Under the pieces are notes generated by a model, which did not search any database, had not been told where the DNA came from, and saw nothing but the letters and a program-made list of their open reading frames with translations. A DNA stretch of 9,857 bases from Pseudomonadota bacterium (lineage in GTDB: Bacteria; Pseudomonadota; Gammaproteobacteria; Acidiferrobacterales; Acidiferrobacteraceae). Below are positions 1 through 5,922 of the stretch, one piece after another (the first letter of the stretch is position 1; each line of letters opens with the position of its first letter). The position numbers were made by a program, and so were the translations under genes. Location: contig JAJYPQ010000121.1 of assembly GCA_021795255.1 (NCBI GenBank), positions 1 through 9,857 on the forward strand, given 5' to 3'.

Positions 1-77
1 ATATCCTGATCATGAGTAACGGCGGTTTTGCCGACCTACACGGGCGTCTGCTGAAGGCCTTGGAACCTACATCTTGA
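1..77 (+). CDS. mpl: C-terminal end of probable Mpl murein-peptide ligase (partial)
   Basis: Only the last 24 complete codons lie in the window, in the frame whose first full codon is at 3, ending with TGA at 75-77. The peptide begins ILIMSNGGFADLHGRLLKAL. The run MSNGGF followed by xxxHxxLLxxL is the well-known C-terminus of Mpl, the UDP-N-acetylmuramate:L-alanyl-gamma-D-glutamyl-meso-diaminopimelate ligase, a cytoplasmic Mur-ligase relative that puts recycled tripeptide back onto UDP-MurNAc. MurC is the alternative, but its C-terminus normally lacks this signature. Its last 11 bases overlap the 3' end of the convergent cyclic-nucleotide-binding gene. The call rests on a short piece, so it is likely but not certain. 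Confidence 0.72.
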   Translation, partial: ILIMSNGGFADLHGRLLKALEPTS

Positions 78-558
78 TCCCGCCGTGTATGTACTGGGAG
101 AAACGCGCGACGTCGTTGCTCACGCGCCGAAAGAGGTGATCCAGACTGATCACCGCATGCTCTAATAAGTTCACGGCGATATAGGGGTGCTCCACCCGCA
201 TACGCTTGTATTTGGCGCGCGACAGGAGCAGGACTCGGGTATCGTCGGTTTTGGCGCGCATGCGCGCCGAACGCGGTTTGCGATCGAAGAACGACATCTC
301 GCCCATCAGTTCGCCTTCAGTCATGCGTCCGACCTCGTGTTCTTCCCCGCCGTCGTCGTAGTAGAGGGCGACCTCACCTTTCACTACGAAATAGAGCGCC
401 TCGCCCACCTCGCCTATGTCCGCTATGATGGCGTTCTTGCGGAATTGGACGAGTTCCGTGTACTCAAGGAGCGTCTCCACCTCCTTGATCGTCAATGATT
501 CGCAAAGGTACTGATGAGTAAGAAACTCCGCTAGCTCAACTTTGGATTTTACGGTCAT
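67..558 (-). CDS. Stand-alone cyclic-nucleotide-binding-domain protein
   Basis: A 163-residue protein made almost wholly of one cNMP-binding (Crp/cAP-ED type) beta-roll, about residues 20-125. The phosphate-binding cassette is recognisable at 81-98 (EGELMGEMSFFDRKPRSA), with the conserved Gly86-Glu87 pair and Arg96. After the barrel there are helices to residue 163 but no helix-turn-helix, so it is not a Crp/FNR regulator. It may act as a ligand sensor that works through a partner protein. Cyclic nucleotide binding is a family expectation, not something shown here. The frame stays open upstream to an ATG at 750, but residues encoded there look random. The ATG at 558 is preferred because it starts the fold and lies about 28 bp below a sigma70-like promoter. 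No signal peptide. It is convergent with mpl, overlapping it by 11 bp. Confidence 0.85.
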   Translation of the reverse strand: MTVKSKVELAEFLTHQYLCESLTIKEVETLLEYTELVQFRKNAIIADIGEVGEALYFVVKGEVALYYDDGGEEHEVGRMTEGELMGEMSFFDRKPRSARMRAKTDDTRVLLLSRAKYKRMRVEHPYIAVNLLEHAVISLDHLFRRVSNDVARFSQYIHGGIKM

Positions 559-592
559 ACCTAGTCCCGGCGACGGCGCACGTTGTGGCGCT

Positions 593-621
593 AGAATAGC
601 CTCTGTCCGCAGGGAACACAA
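593..621 (-). promoter_or_regulatory. Putative sigma70-type promoter of the cyclic-nucleotide-binding gene
   Basis: Read on the minus strand there is TTGTGT (616-621) as a -35 box, exactly 17 bp, then TATTCT (593-598) as a -10 box. Transcription would begin near 586, leaving a leader of about 28 nt before the ATG at 558. The -35 box and spacer lie inside the 32-bp element that recurs at 1718-1749. This is assigned by eye only. Confidence 0.45.
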
Positions 622-628
622 AAGCGGC
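597..628. repeat. 32-bp intergenic repeat, copy 1
   Basis: This element matches 1718-1749 at 29 of 32 positions in the same orientation. The last 17 bases, GGGAACACAAAAGCGGC, are identical in both copies. Similarity drops sharply on both sides. Here it overlaps the putative promoter of the minus-strand cyclic-nucleotide-binding gene, its near edge 39 bp from the start codon. Confidence 0.7.
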
Positions 629-680
629 TGCACCGAGGGTTGTGGCGCCCGACCGTTGACTAGGCAAGCGCGTTCTGCGG

Positions 681-695
681 TTGTCGGATCGACAA
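681..695. promoter_or_regulatory. Perfect 15-bp palindrome, operator-like
   Basis: TTGTCG, GAT, CGACAA: two perfect 6-bp half-sites with a 3-bp centre, the form of a site for a dimeric helix-turn-helix regulator. It lies about 60 bp upstream of the -35 box of the minus-strand cyclic-nucleotide-binding gene. No specific regulator family can be named from the sequence. Confidence 0.3.
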
Positions 696-905
696 GGCCA
701 GGTCTTCGTCCGGCTTTAAGTTTTGCATCCCGGGTTTCGCCCGATGTCATAAAACAAGCACTGAGTGCCGCGCGCCCTCGAAATCGATCATTGGCAAGGC
801 GGTGTCTTACGGCCCATGTGTTGCGTATCGATCAAGGCGCCGATGAAAGACCCGGCCGCCCGTGTTGGCGAGGATCCGTAGCCATCCTTTTCCGCTCGAC
901 CCTAG

Positions 906-935
906 GACCGATCGCCGCCGTAGGCCGGCGCGGTC
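906..935. other. GC-rich hairpin in intergenic DNA
   Basis: Two nested stems: GACCG (906-910) pairs with CGGTC (931-935), and CGCCG (916-920) pairs with CGGCG (926-930) around the loop TAGGC, with a 5-nt bulge on the left arm. On the plus strand it is followed by TTTAG, too short a T-run for a strong terminator. It could be a weak terminator or part of a small RNA; no plus-strand gene ends just before it. Confidence 0.3.
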
Positions 936-1022
936 TTTAGTTCCGGTATATTCCTATCACAAGCCCTGGCTATTGCGGAATGAATGGCGATGTCGACGCG
1001 TCCCTCCCATGGCAATATGGAG

Positions 1023-1034
1023 CGTCATCTGACG
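1023..1034. promoter_or_regulatory. Palindrome upstream of the DUF336 gene
   Basis: CGTCA, TC, TGACG: a perfect 5-bp inverted repeat ending 54 bp before the ATG at 1089. Its place would suit an operator for the DUF336 gene, but elements of this size arise by chance. Confidence 0.2.
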
Positions 1035-1088
1035 GTTTCGGAAGAGGCAAGCGATCCGAAGAGGCCGACGCATACTAGGGGGGAAAAT

Positions 1089-1601
1089 ATGATAAGAAAG
1101 ACGATAGGGTCGAGGTTTGTGGGTATGGCGATTCTTTTGACGTCCCTGCAAGCGCAGGCCGGTAAACCGTTATCGATCACGGTGTCACGCTTGACGCTCC
1201 ACTCGGCTTTGGAGATGGCGCATGGAGCGATCCTAGCCTGCCGGGCCAAGGGCTTCCAGGTGGCGGCCACGGTCGTGGATCGTGAGGGCGTAACGCAGGT
1301 CGCCCTGCGGGACACGCTGGCCGCCCCGCTGTCGCTCCAGATCAGTTACGACAAGGCCTACACCAGCGCGATGTTTGACGCAACCGGACTCAAACTGCAG
1401 AGCGAGCCGCGTCATGCACCCCTGAGCTATGCCGGTGCGCACTTGGTTTTTGTGGGCGGGTCGGTCCCGATAGAGGTGGGGGGCGTCTTTTATGGGGCAC
1501 TGGGTGTGGCAGGAACGCCCAGCGCCCAAACCGATCAGGCCTGCGCGGCGGCGGGATTGAAGACGATCCGGCAAGCACTCGACATGCAGTGGCCACGATA
1601 A
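1089..1601 (+). CDS. Exported DUF336 (GlcG/HbpS-like) protein
   Basis: A 170-residue protein with a signal peptide (basic start, hydrophobic residues 11-20, cleavage probably after QAQA at 24), then one DUF336 domain to the end. Family marks are VVDREG at 62-67 followed by an Arg-Asp pair (74-75), Lys89-Ala90 in the helix after it, and GGSVPIEVGGVFYGALGVAG at 123-142. Some relatives bind haem (HbpS of Streptomyces) and others sit in glycolate operons (GlcG). Neither role can be assigned here because no haem or glycolate gene is nearby. The start at 1089 is chosen because a strong AGGGGGG ribosome binding site lies just upstream and the signal peptide begins there; an in-frame ATG at 984 adds a non-secretory, low-complexity extension. 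It appears monocistronic. Confidence 0.85.
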   Translation: MIRKTIGSRFVGMAILLTSLQAQAGKPLSITVSRLTLHSALEMAHGAILACRAKGFQVAATVVDREGVTQVALRDTLAAPLSLQISYDKAYTSAMFDATGLKLQSEPRHAPLSYAGAHLVFVGGSVPIEVGGVFYGALGVAGTPSAQTDQACAAAGLKTIRQALDMQWPR

Positions 1602-1717
1602 GCCTTTGTCCGGATCGGGGCACAGGACGGACGGCCTCTTGCGGCCCTGGTTTTAGAGCCACGAGAGGTCCAGTCTCGGATTGTACCGTTAGACCGAGTC
1701 TCGCATGGCTGGGGTCG

Positions 1718-1749
1718 TAGCCTCTGCCTGCCGGGAACACAAAAGCGGC
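1718..1749. repeat. 32-bp intergenic repeat, copy 2
   Basis: Second copy of the element at 597-628, with three substitutions, at positions 10, 12 and 15 of the element. It lies between the DUF336 and DsbA-type genes, its far edge 53 bp before the DsbA-type start. Its orientation relative to the downstream gene is opposite to that of copy 1. The minus-strand -35 box of copy 1 is preserved, but the position of the -10 box reads TACGAC, a poor match. Confidence 0.7.
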
Positions 1750-1765
1750 GATAAGCAGCTACAAT
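1736..1765 (+). promoter_or_regulatory. Putative promoter of the DsbA-type/TPP-enzyme operon
   Basis: TACAAT at 1760-1765 is a good -10 box, 38 bp before the start codon. The best -35 candidate, AACACA (1736-1741), is weak at 18-bp spacing and falls inside repeat copy 2. A weak -35 overlapping a conserved element would fit activator dependence, but this is inference. Confidence 0.35.
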
Positions 1766-1802
1766 GGGTGCAGCCTCTAATCGATGATAAGGAGATGGTG
1801 TG

Positions 1803-2438
1803 ATGAGGAGATACGTGGCCCCGACCCTAGGCGTATTTTTGGCCTTTACGATGGCGGTTGCCCAGGCGAGTGTGGTCGAGAGTATGGAGTATGTGCGCGT
1901 AAGCCCCGCCCAGCCGGTGCCGCCCGGCCCCAAGATCGAGGTTCAGGAGGTCTTTTGGTACGGTTGTCCCCACTGTTTTCACCTCCAGCCGGTGCTCAAT
2001 CGCTGGCTTGCGCATAAACCCAAAGGTGTGATCTTCGAACGTCAGGCGGCCGCCATCAGCCCCTATTGGTTGCCACAAGCTCGCGCCTTCTTTGCGTTCA
2101 AGGAATTAGGCCTCGTGCCCGCACTGCATGATAAATTCTTTAACGCGATCCACATCCATCATGAGGTTTTGGATAGCGCCACCACGATCTCGCAGTGGGT
2201 GGCACGCCACAGCCGCGTGTCGGCAGCCCGCTTCGTTCAGGTCTACCGCTCCTTTGCCGTGGGCCTTGCGGTTCGCAAGGCCCGCCAACAGCAGGAGGAA
2301 GAGGGGATCCATTCCGTTCCGACATTTGTCGTCGATGGACGTTATCGTACCAACCCGAGCTTGGCTGGGAGCCGGCGACAGTTGATGCGGGTGGTCGATT
2401 ATTTAATCCATAAGGCGCGCCACTTGAAGGGTCGCTGA
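1803..2438 (+). CDS. Exported DsbA-type thiol:disulfide oxidoreductase
   Basis: A 211-residue periplasmic thioredoxin-fold protein. A signal peptide covers about residues 1-22 (hydrophobic 6-20, AQA cleavage site). The active site WYGCPHC puts the redox cysteines at 55 and 58 with the CPHC dipeptide typical of DsbA, and the cis-proline loop reads SVPTF with Pro173. The all-helical insert of the DsbA family fills residues 80-165. Length fits DsbA (about 200-215). Its likely role is introducing disulfides into exported proteins and being re-oxidised by a DsbB; no dsbB is present here. An AAGGAG site at 1789-1794 serves the ATG at 1803, and a GTG at 1800 is a possible alternative one codon earlier. 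The stop is 2 bp before the next gene, so the two are almost surely cotranscribed. Whether this is the main DsbA or a paralogue cannot be told. Confidence 0.9.
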   Translation: MRRYVAPTLGVFLAFTMAVAQASVVESMEYVRVSPAQPVPPGPKIEVQEVFWYGCPHCFHLQPVLNRWLAHKPKGVIFERQAAAISPYWLPQARAFFAFKELGLVPALHDKFFNAIHIHHEVLDSATTISQWVARHSRVSAARFVQVYRSFAVGLAVRKARQQQEEEGIHSVPTFVVDGRYRTNPSLAGSRRQLMRVVDYLIHKARHLKGR

Positions 2439-2440
2439 TC

Positions 2441-4072
2441 ATGAACGCCGCCCAGCTCTTCGTCCGATGTTTGGAGAACGAGGGGGTTCGGTACATCTTT
2501 GGGATCCCGGGGGAGGAGAACCTTGGGCTCATGGACGCCCTGCTCGATTCCTCCATTCGCTTTGTGACGACCAGACACGAGCAGGGCGCGGCCTTCATGG
2601 CCGACGTCTACGGGCGGCTTACGCATAAGGCCGGGGTGTGTTTGGCGACCTTGGGGCCAGGCGCCACCAACCTTGTGACCGGGGTCGCCGATGCCAATAT
2701 GGACCGCGCCCCATTGGTCGCCATTGCGGGCCAAGCCTCGACCTTACGACTCCACAAAGAGTCACACCAAGTTTTAAATCTCGTCAATCTCTTTGCGCCG
2801 ATCACTAAATACGCGGTTCAGGTCCTAGAACCCGAGACCGTGACGGAAATTGTTCGCAAGGCCTTTAAGTTATCTCAAATCGAAAAGCCGGGGGCCTGTT
2901 TTATCGATTTCCCCGAGAACGTGGCCGCCAAGCCGACCTCGGGCGTGCCCCTCAAGGTCCAGGTCGCAGCCGCACCGTACCCGGCCGCATCGCAAGTGGC
3001 GGAGGCGGCCACGGTGATCGCGGCGGCAAGGTTTCCGATCATTATGGCGGGCAACGGGGTGATTCGCGGCGACGGTTGCGAGGCCCTCTTGCATTTTGCC
3101 GAAAAGCTCCAGATCCCCGTGGCCACGACCTTCATGGCCAAGGGCGCGATTCCGGCCTCGCATCCTTTGAGTCTCGGCACCGTGGGCTTACAGGCTCACG
3201 ATTACATCTCCTGCGGGTTCGATCGCGCCGACGTCATCATCTGTATAGGCTACGACATCGTCGAGTATCCGCCGATCCTGTGGCACCCCACCGCGGATCG
3301 GCAGATTGTGCATATCGATCTGCGCGCGGCCGAGGTCGATGCCCATTACATCGTAGCCTCGGGCGTGATCGGCGATTATTCTGTGACCCTGCCGGCCATC
3401 GCCGAGCGCCTTCCTTCTCGGACTTCGAGTGCCTCGCAGAATCTACGCGCGCTTATTCGTCGCGAATTGACCACCTTTTGCGATAATCAGGCGTTTCCCG
3501 TGAAGCCCCAGCGTATCGTGGCCGACCTGCGCGCGGCGCTCGATGTCGAGGACATCGTTTTATGTGATGTCGGCGCCCACAAGCTTTGGATGGCGCGGCT
3601 CTACGACGCCGAACACCCGAATACCTGCATCATATCGAACGGCTTTGCGAGTATGGGCATTGCCGTGCCGGGCGCGGTGGCGGCGGCGCTAGCCTGTCCC
3701 GGCAAGCGCGTCGTGGCGGTCACCGGGGACGCGGGTTTTTTGATGAACTCCCAGGAGATCGAAACGGCCATGCGGCTAGGCGTCGCCTTCGTAGTCCTCA
3801 TATGGAACGACCACTGCTACGGCCTTATCGAGTGGAAGCAGCAGCTTCACTATAAGCGAACCGGGAACGTCCAATTCACCAACCCAGACTTTGTGCAGTA
3901 CGCCAAGGCCTTCGGTGCCGATGGCTACCACATTGAACGTGCCGAGGATCTGCTACCGACCTTGAGAAAGGCTCTAGAGTCGCCGACGGTCACCCTGATC
4001 GATTGTCCGGTCGACTATACCGAGAACATTCGTCTGACCGAGGAGTTGGGCCAGATGATTTGCCCCACGTAG
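2441..4072 (+). CDS. Thiamine-diphosphate enzyme, acetolactate synthase large-subunit family
   Basis: A 543-residue cytoplasmic enzyme with the three-domain order of the pyruvate-decarboxylase/acetolactate synthase superfamily. The N-terminal pyrimidine-binding domain carries the catalytic Glu47 in TRHEQGAAFMADVYGR. A central dehydrogenase-like domain spans about 190-330. The C-terminal diphosphate-binding domain has GDAGF from 429, with Asn456-Asp457 closing the Mg-TPP motif. The normal third residue of GDG is Ala here, a tolerated variant. HKESHQ at 105-110 resembles the catabolic, AlsS-like branch, whose members work without a regulatory small subunit; none is encoded next to it. Expected reaction: two pyruvates to 2-acetolactate plus CO2, but related enzymes use other 2-oxoacids, so substrate is not certain. 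GAAGGG at 2426-2431 inside the preceding gene is the ribosome binding site. Acetolactate decarboxylase and ilvC are absent nearby. Confidence 0.88.
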   Translation: MNAAQLFVRCLENEGVRYIFGIPGEENLGLMDALLDSSIRFVTTRHEQGAAFMADVYGRLTHKAGVCLATLGPGATNLVTGVADANMDRAPLVAIAGQASTLRLHKESHQVLNLVNLFAPITKYAVQVLEPETVTEIVRKAFKLSQIEKPGACFIDFPENVAAKPTSGVPLKVQVAAAPYPAASQVAEAATVIAAARFPIIMAGNGVIRGDGCEALLHFAEKLQIPVATTFMAKGAIPASHPLSLGTVGLQAHDYISCGFDRADVIICIGYDIVEYPPILWHPTADRQIVHIDLRAAEVDAHYIVASGVIGDYSVTLPAIAERLPSRTSSASQNLRALIRRELTTFCDNQAFPVKPQRIVADLRAALDVEDIVLCDVGAHKLWMARLYDAEHPNTCIISNGFASMGIAVPGAVAAALACPGKRVVAVTGDAGFLMNSQEIETAMRLGVAFVVLIWNDHCYGLIEWKQQLHYKRTGNVQFTNPDFVQYAKAFGADGYHIERAEDLLPTLRKALESPTVTLIDCPVDYTENIRLTEELGQMICPT

Positions 4073-4183
4073 CGTCGTGATCCCGACGGCTCCGATTCCG
4101 GCAGCCAGGGCGTTTTCCTTGCGCAACGGCGGATCCCGTGACGGCTCGGGACGGCTACTCGGGGTCGAACAGCTTTTCCCTTA

Positions 4184-4426
4184 TTAGCCGAGTCTGCTCG
4201 CGGTCGTGTTGTCATTACTGGCGATCACCAACAAGACCCCGCCTATCACCACGGCACCGGCGCCCACCCAGAGGGGGATGTTGACGTGATGTTTCCTCTT
4301 GACGGAAAGCGAGAGCGGACCGAGTTGCGCTTCCTTGGACCTATGGGTGTAGCTGAACCCCCCATAGACCGCGCCCAAAATTCCCAGGATGACTAGGATA
4401 ATTGCGAACACCCTTATTCCTTTCAT
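4184..4426 (-). CDS. Small two-helix inner-membrane protein, function unknown
   Basis: 80 residues. The first membrane helix spans about 5-24 (VFAIILVILGILGAVYGGFS). A polar, positively charged stretch (27-48, including a KRKHH cluster) follows, then a second helix at about 51-69 (PLWVGAGAVVIGGVLLVIAS) and a short polar tail. The GGFSYT turn after helix 1 and the VNIPLW entry to helix 2 recall a family of short conserved membrane proteins found in many proteobacteria, but I cannot name a family with confidence. It is convergent with the TPP-enzyme gene, 111 bp apart, and divergent from the Sel1 gene. The ATG at 4424-4426 has a GGGGTGA ribosome binding site that lies in an inverted repeat described separately. 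Confidence 0.75.
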   Translation of the reverse strand: MKGIRVFAIILVILGILGAVYGGFSYTHRSKEAQLGPLSLSVKRKHHVNIPLWVGAGAVVIGGVLLVIASNDNTTASRLG

Positions 4427-4430
4427 TGCA

Positions 4431-4456
4431 TCACCCCGCTGACTTTAATGGGGTGA
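4431..4456 (-). promoter_or_regulatory. Inverted repeat holding the ribosome binding site of the small membrane protein
   Basis: TCACCCC (4431-4437) and GGGGTGA (4450-4456) are perfect 7-bp arms around a 12-nt loop; two more pairs form beyond a single mismatch. In the minus-strand transcript the arm next to the start codon is GGGGTGA, the only plausible Shine-Dalgarno sequence, ending 4 nt before the ATG. Folding would hide it from the ribosome. It could equally be a protein-binding operator in DNA. Confidence 0.4.
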
Positions 4457-4576
4457 AGCTACCACAACCGCGCCCGTTTCTGCCCGGCCCAAGGTCGTAT
4501 ACTCCACCACATGCCCCCGTGGCCACCCGTTGGGGAAACCGGCCTCATCGGTGGGAGAGTAAGCGAGGAGCCTCAA

Positions 4577-4605
4577 CAGGCGTTATAGTACACAAAACCC
4601 GCCTG
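4577..4605 (+). promoter_or_regulatory. Inverted repeat around a -10-like box upstream of the Sel1 gene
   Basis: CAGGCG (4577-4582) and CGCCTG (4600-4605) flank a TATAGT -10-like hexamer (4584-4589), with the start codon 67 bp downstream at 4657. No good -35 box is visible at 16-18 bp. The arrangement would suit a promoter under a repressor, but the evidence is short motifs only. Confidence 0.25.
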
Positions 4606-4656
4606 GCCGCGGTTGGCGACATGGAGCGGGGTCGAAGCAAAATACGGGGAGCGCTT

Positions 4657-5307
4657 ATGCATCACACGAGATCGGAACATTTTTTGTGGACCACCGTGCT
4701 GTGCCTTTTTTTCACGCCCATAGCGGAGGCGGTGCCTGTGCACACGCCTAGTCATGTTGAGCGCTCAGCGGTGCATGGCGCCCGAAAGAGTCTGCGCCAA
4801 CTCAGAATCTTGGCCCAGGGCGGAAACCGTATCGCCCAGTATAATCTTGCGAACGATTGGAACACCGGTCACGGTGTCCCAAAAAACTTTACCAAAGCCG
4901 TGTTCTGGATGCGTAAGGCGGCGCTCCAGGGGTTTCCCCCCGGAGAATACATGCTCGGCTATTATTACGCCCGCGGTCAGGGCGTCCCCCCGAATGCGGC
5001 GCAGACTGTGTATTGGTGGCGCAAGGCGGCCCGCCAGGGATATAGCTTCGCCGAGGTCAACCTGGGGTTTCTGTATGAGTACGGGAGAGCCGTTCCCCAA
5101 AATTATGCGAAGGGCACCTATTGGTGGACGAAGGCGGCCCGACAGGGGGATAGTTTGGCGCAGACCAACCTCGCCTACCTCTACCAGCATGGTCAAGGGG
5201 TCGCGCAGAGCTATGCCAAGGCCCGGTACTGGTACAAGAGGGCGGCCGCGCAAGGAGATGCCGCAGCAGTACACGATTTGGCGCTGCTCTCTCACCAAAA
5301 ACCGTAG
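4657..5307 (+). CDS. Exported Sel1-repeat (TPR-like) protein
   Basis: 216 residues. A signal peptide spans about residues 1-25 (hydrophobic core 9-21, cleavage near AEA). A helical lead-in (43-57) precedes four consecutive Sel1 units of exactly 36 residues at 58-93, 94-129, 130-165 and 166-201, and the first turn of a fifth. Each shows the family pattern AxxxLGxxYxxGxGVxxxxxxAxxWxxKAAxQG. Sel1 arrays form an alpha-solenoid used to bind other proteins; no catalytic residues are expected. Probable location is periplasm. The frame is open back to 4402, but the ATG at 4657 has GGGGAG at 4646-4651 and begins the signal peptide, so it is chosen. The gene stands alone, convergent with the DUF3617-like gene 36 bp on. 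Partner unknown. Confidence 0.88.
   Translation: MHHTRSEHFLWTTVLCLFFTPIAEAVPVHTPSHVERSAVHGARKSLRQLRILAQGGNRIAQYNLANDWNTGHGVPKNFTKAVFWMRKAALQGFPPGEYMLGYYYARGQGVPPNAAQTVYWWRKAARQGYSFAEVNLGFLYEYGRAVPQNYAKGTYWWTKAARQGDSLAQTNLAYLYQHGQGVAQSYAKARYWYKRAAAQGDAAAVHDLALLSHQKP
4828..5259 (+). repeat. Four in-frame 108-bp units encoding Sel1 repeats
   Basis: The Sel1 units are 108 bp each with no insertion or deletion. Units two and three are most alike at the DNA level: the stretch encoding YWWRKAARQG near 5010-5040 recurs, as YWWTKAARQG, 108 bp later with few changes. This suggests fairly recent duplication of an internal unit. Confidence 0.7.
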
Positions 5308-5343
5308 GAGGTTCCGGCTTCGTAGGCTGGATGAGAAACCGCA

Positions 5344-5922
5344 TTAAGGGAAACGGTCCTTCTTCATTTGTGCCAGATGGGCCCGCGTACTAGCAGCGCC
5401 AGCCTTAAGTGCCGCCGTCTCGGCTGCTAAAGCGGCAAGGGTTGGGGAAGACAGGGTGGCAGATGGTAAGGTGCCAGGGCAGTTACGGGCGACCCAGTGG
5501 CCCCGCAGGACCTCATGCATGACTGTCGTGCGACCCGGGAAGGTCTGTGTTCGGGTCCAGGACCCGCGTAACAAGTCACCCAGCGCACGATCTACAAACG
5601 TATATCGCCCGTAGTCGATGGTGGTCGTTGGTCCAAGACGGAGGTCATCGTGCCATACCACTCTGGTTTTATGGACCCCGCGCTTTATGTGTATGGCCAC
5701 GGGACCACTAGGTCCACCGGCGGGGCCCAATACCGCGATGCCATTTTGGCCTTGGCCCAGGCTCTGCAAGCAACGCAGTTCGTGGCTTGTGAACCGCAAG
5801 GAGCCCGTAAATACTTCTTGAACCGCCCATAAGCCGGGGCGAAAGCCGTGGGTGGCCCATGCCCCCTGGGATGCCAATATCCCCCAGAAGACGAAGATTC
5901 TGACGAACGCACGTTTTACCAT
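5344..5922 (-). CDS. Probable exported DUF3617-like protein with C-terminal helical extension
   Basis: 192 residues. A signal peptide covers about 1-24 (ending AWA). Then FRPGLWAVQEVFTG (27-40) matches the PGLW-type opening strand of DUF3617 proteins, which are small exported proteins of unknown function with a conserved cysteine pair; here Cys51 and Cys148. Residues 155-190 are an Ala- and Leu-rich helical tail, possibly coiled coil, not typical of the family. Two ATGs compete, at 5928 and 5922. The only ribosome binding site, ACGAGG, touches the first but lies 6 nt before the second, so 5922 is chosen. It is divergent from a second DUF3617-like gene at 6254. The family assignment is by sequence pattern only. 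Confidence 0.7.
   Translation of the reverse strand: MVKRAFVRIFVFWGILASQGAWATHGFRPGLWAVQEVFTGSLRFTSHELRCLQSLGQGQNGIAVLGPAGGPSGPVAIHIKRGVHKTRVVWHDDLRLGPTTTIDYGRYTFVDRALGDLLRGSWTRTQTFPGRTTVMHEVLRGHWVARNCPGTLPSATLSSPTLAALAAETAALKAGAASTRAHLAQMKKDRFP

Larger units (their letters stand above)
559..1088. other. Non-coding stretch upstream of two diverging genes
   Basis: No convincing gene lies in these 530 bases; the open frames crossing them encode arginine- and proline-rich peptides of random appearance without ribosome binding sites. It holds the promoter and repeat copy described separately, a 15-bp palindrome at 681-695, a GC-rich hairpin at 906-935, an imperfect inverted repeat pairing 941-950 with 971-980, and a palindrome at 1023-1034. 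The size and number of symmetric elements suggest control sequence for the genes on either side, but a small RNA cannot be excluded. Confidence 0.5.

Noticed and set aside
1..10. Resemblance to the IncP-type nick core (ATCCTG) at the window start
   Set aside because: The six bases lie inside the coding sequence of the probable mpl, lack a flanking inverted repeat, and are far from the relaxase.
559..750. 64-residue N-terminal extension of the cyclic-nucleotide-binding protein from an ATG at 750
   Set aside because: The extension is arginine- and proline-rich with no domain character, spans the promoter-like boxes and repeat copy 1, and the fold begins right after the ATG at 558.
542..940. 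132-codon plus-strand frame in the long intergenic region
   Set aside because: Random-looking arginine-rich product covering the promoter, repeat and palindromes of the opposite strand; no ribosome binding site.
4073..4183. Terminator between the convergent TPP-enzyme and small membrane protein genes
   Set aside because: A TCCCG/CGGGA stem with an 8-nt loop can be drawn near 4134-4151, but no T-run follows on either strand, so it is not called.
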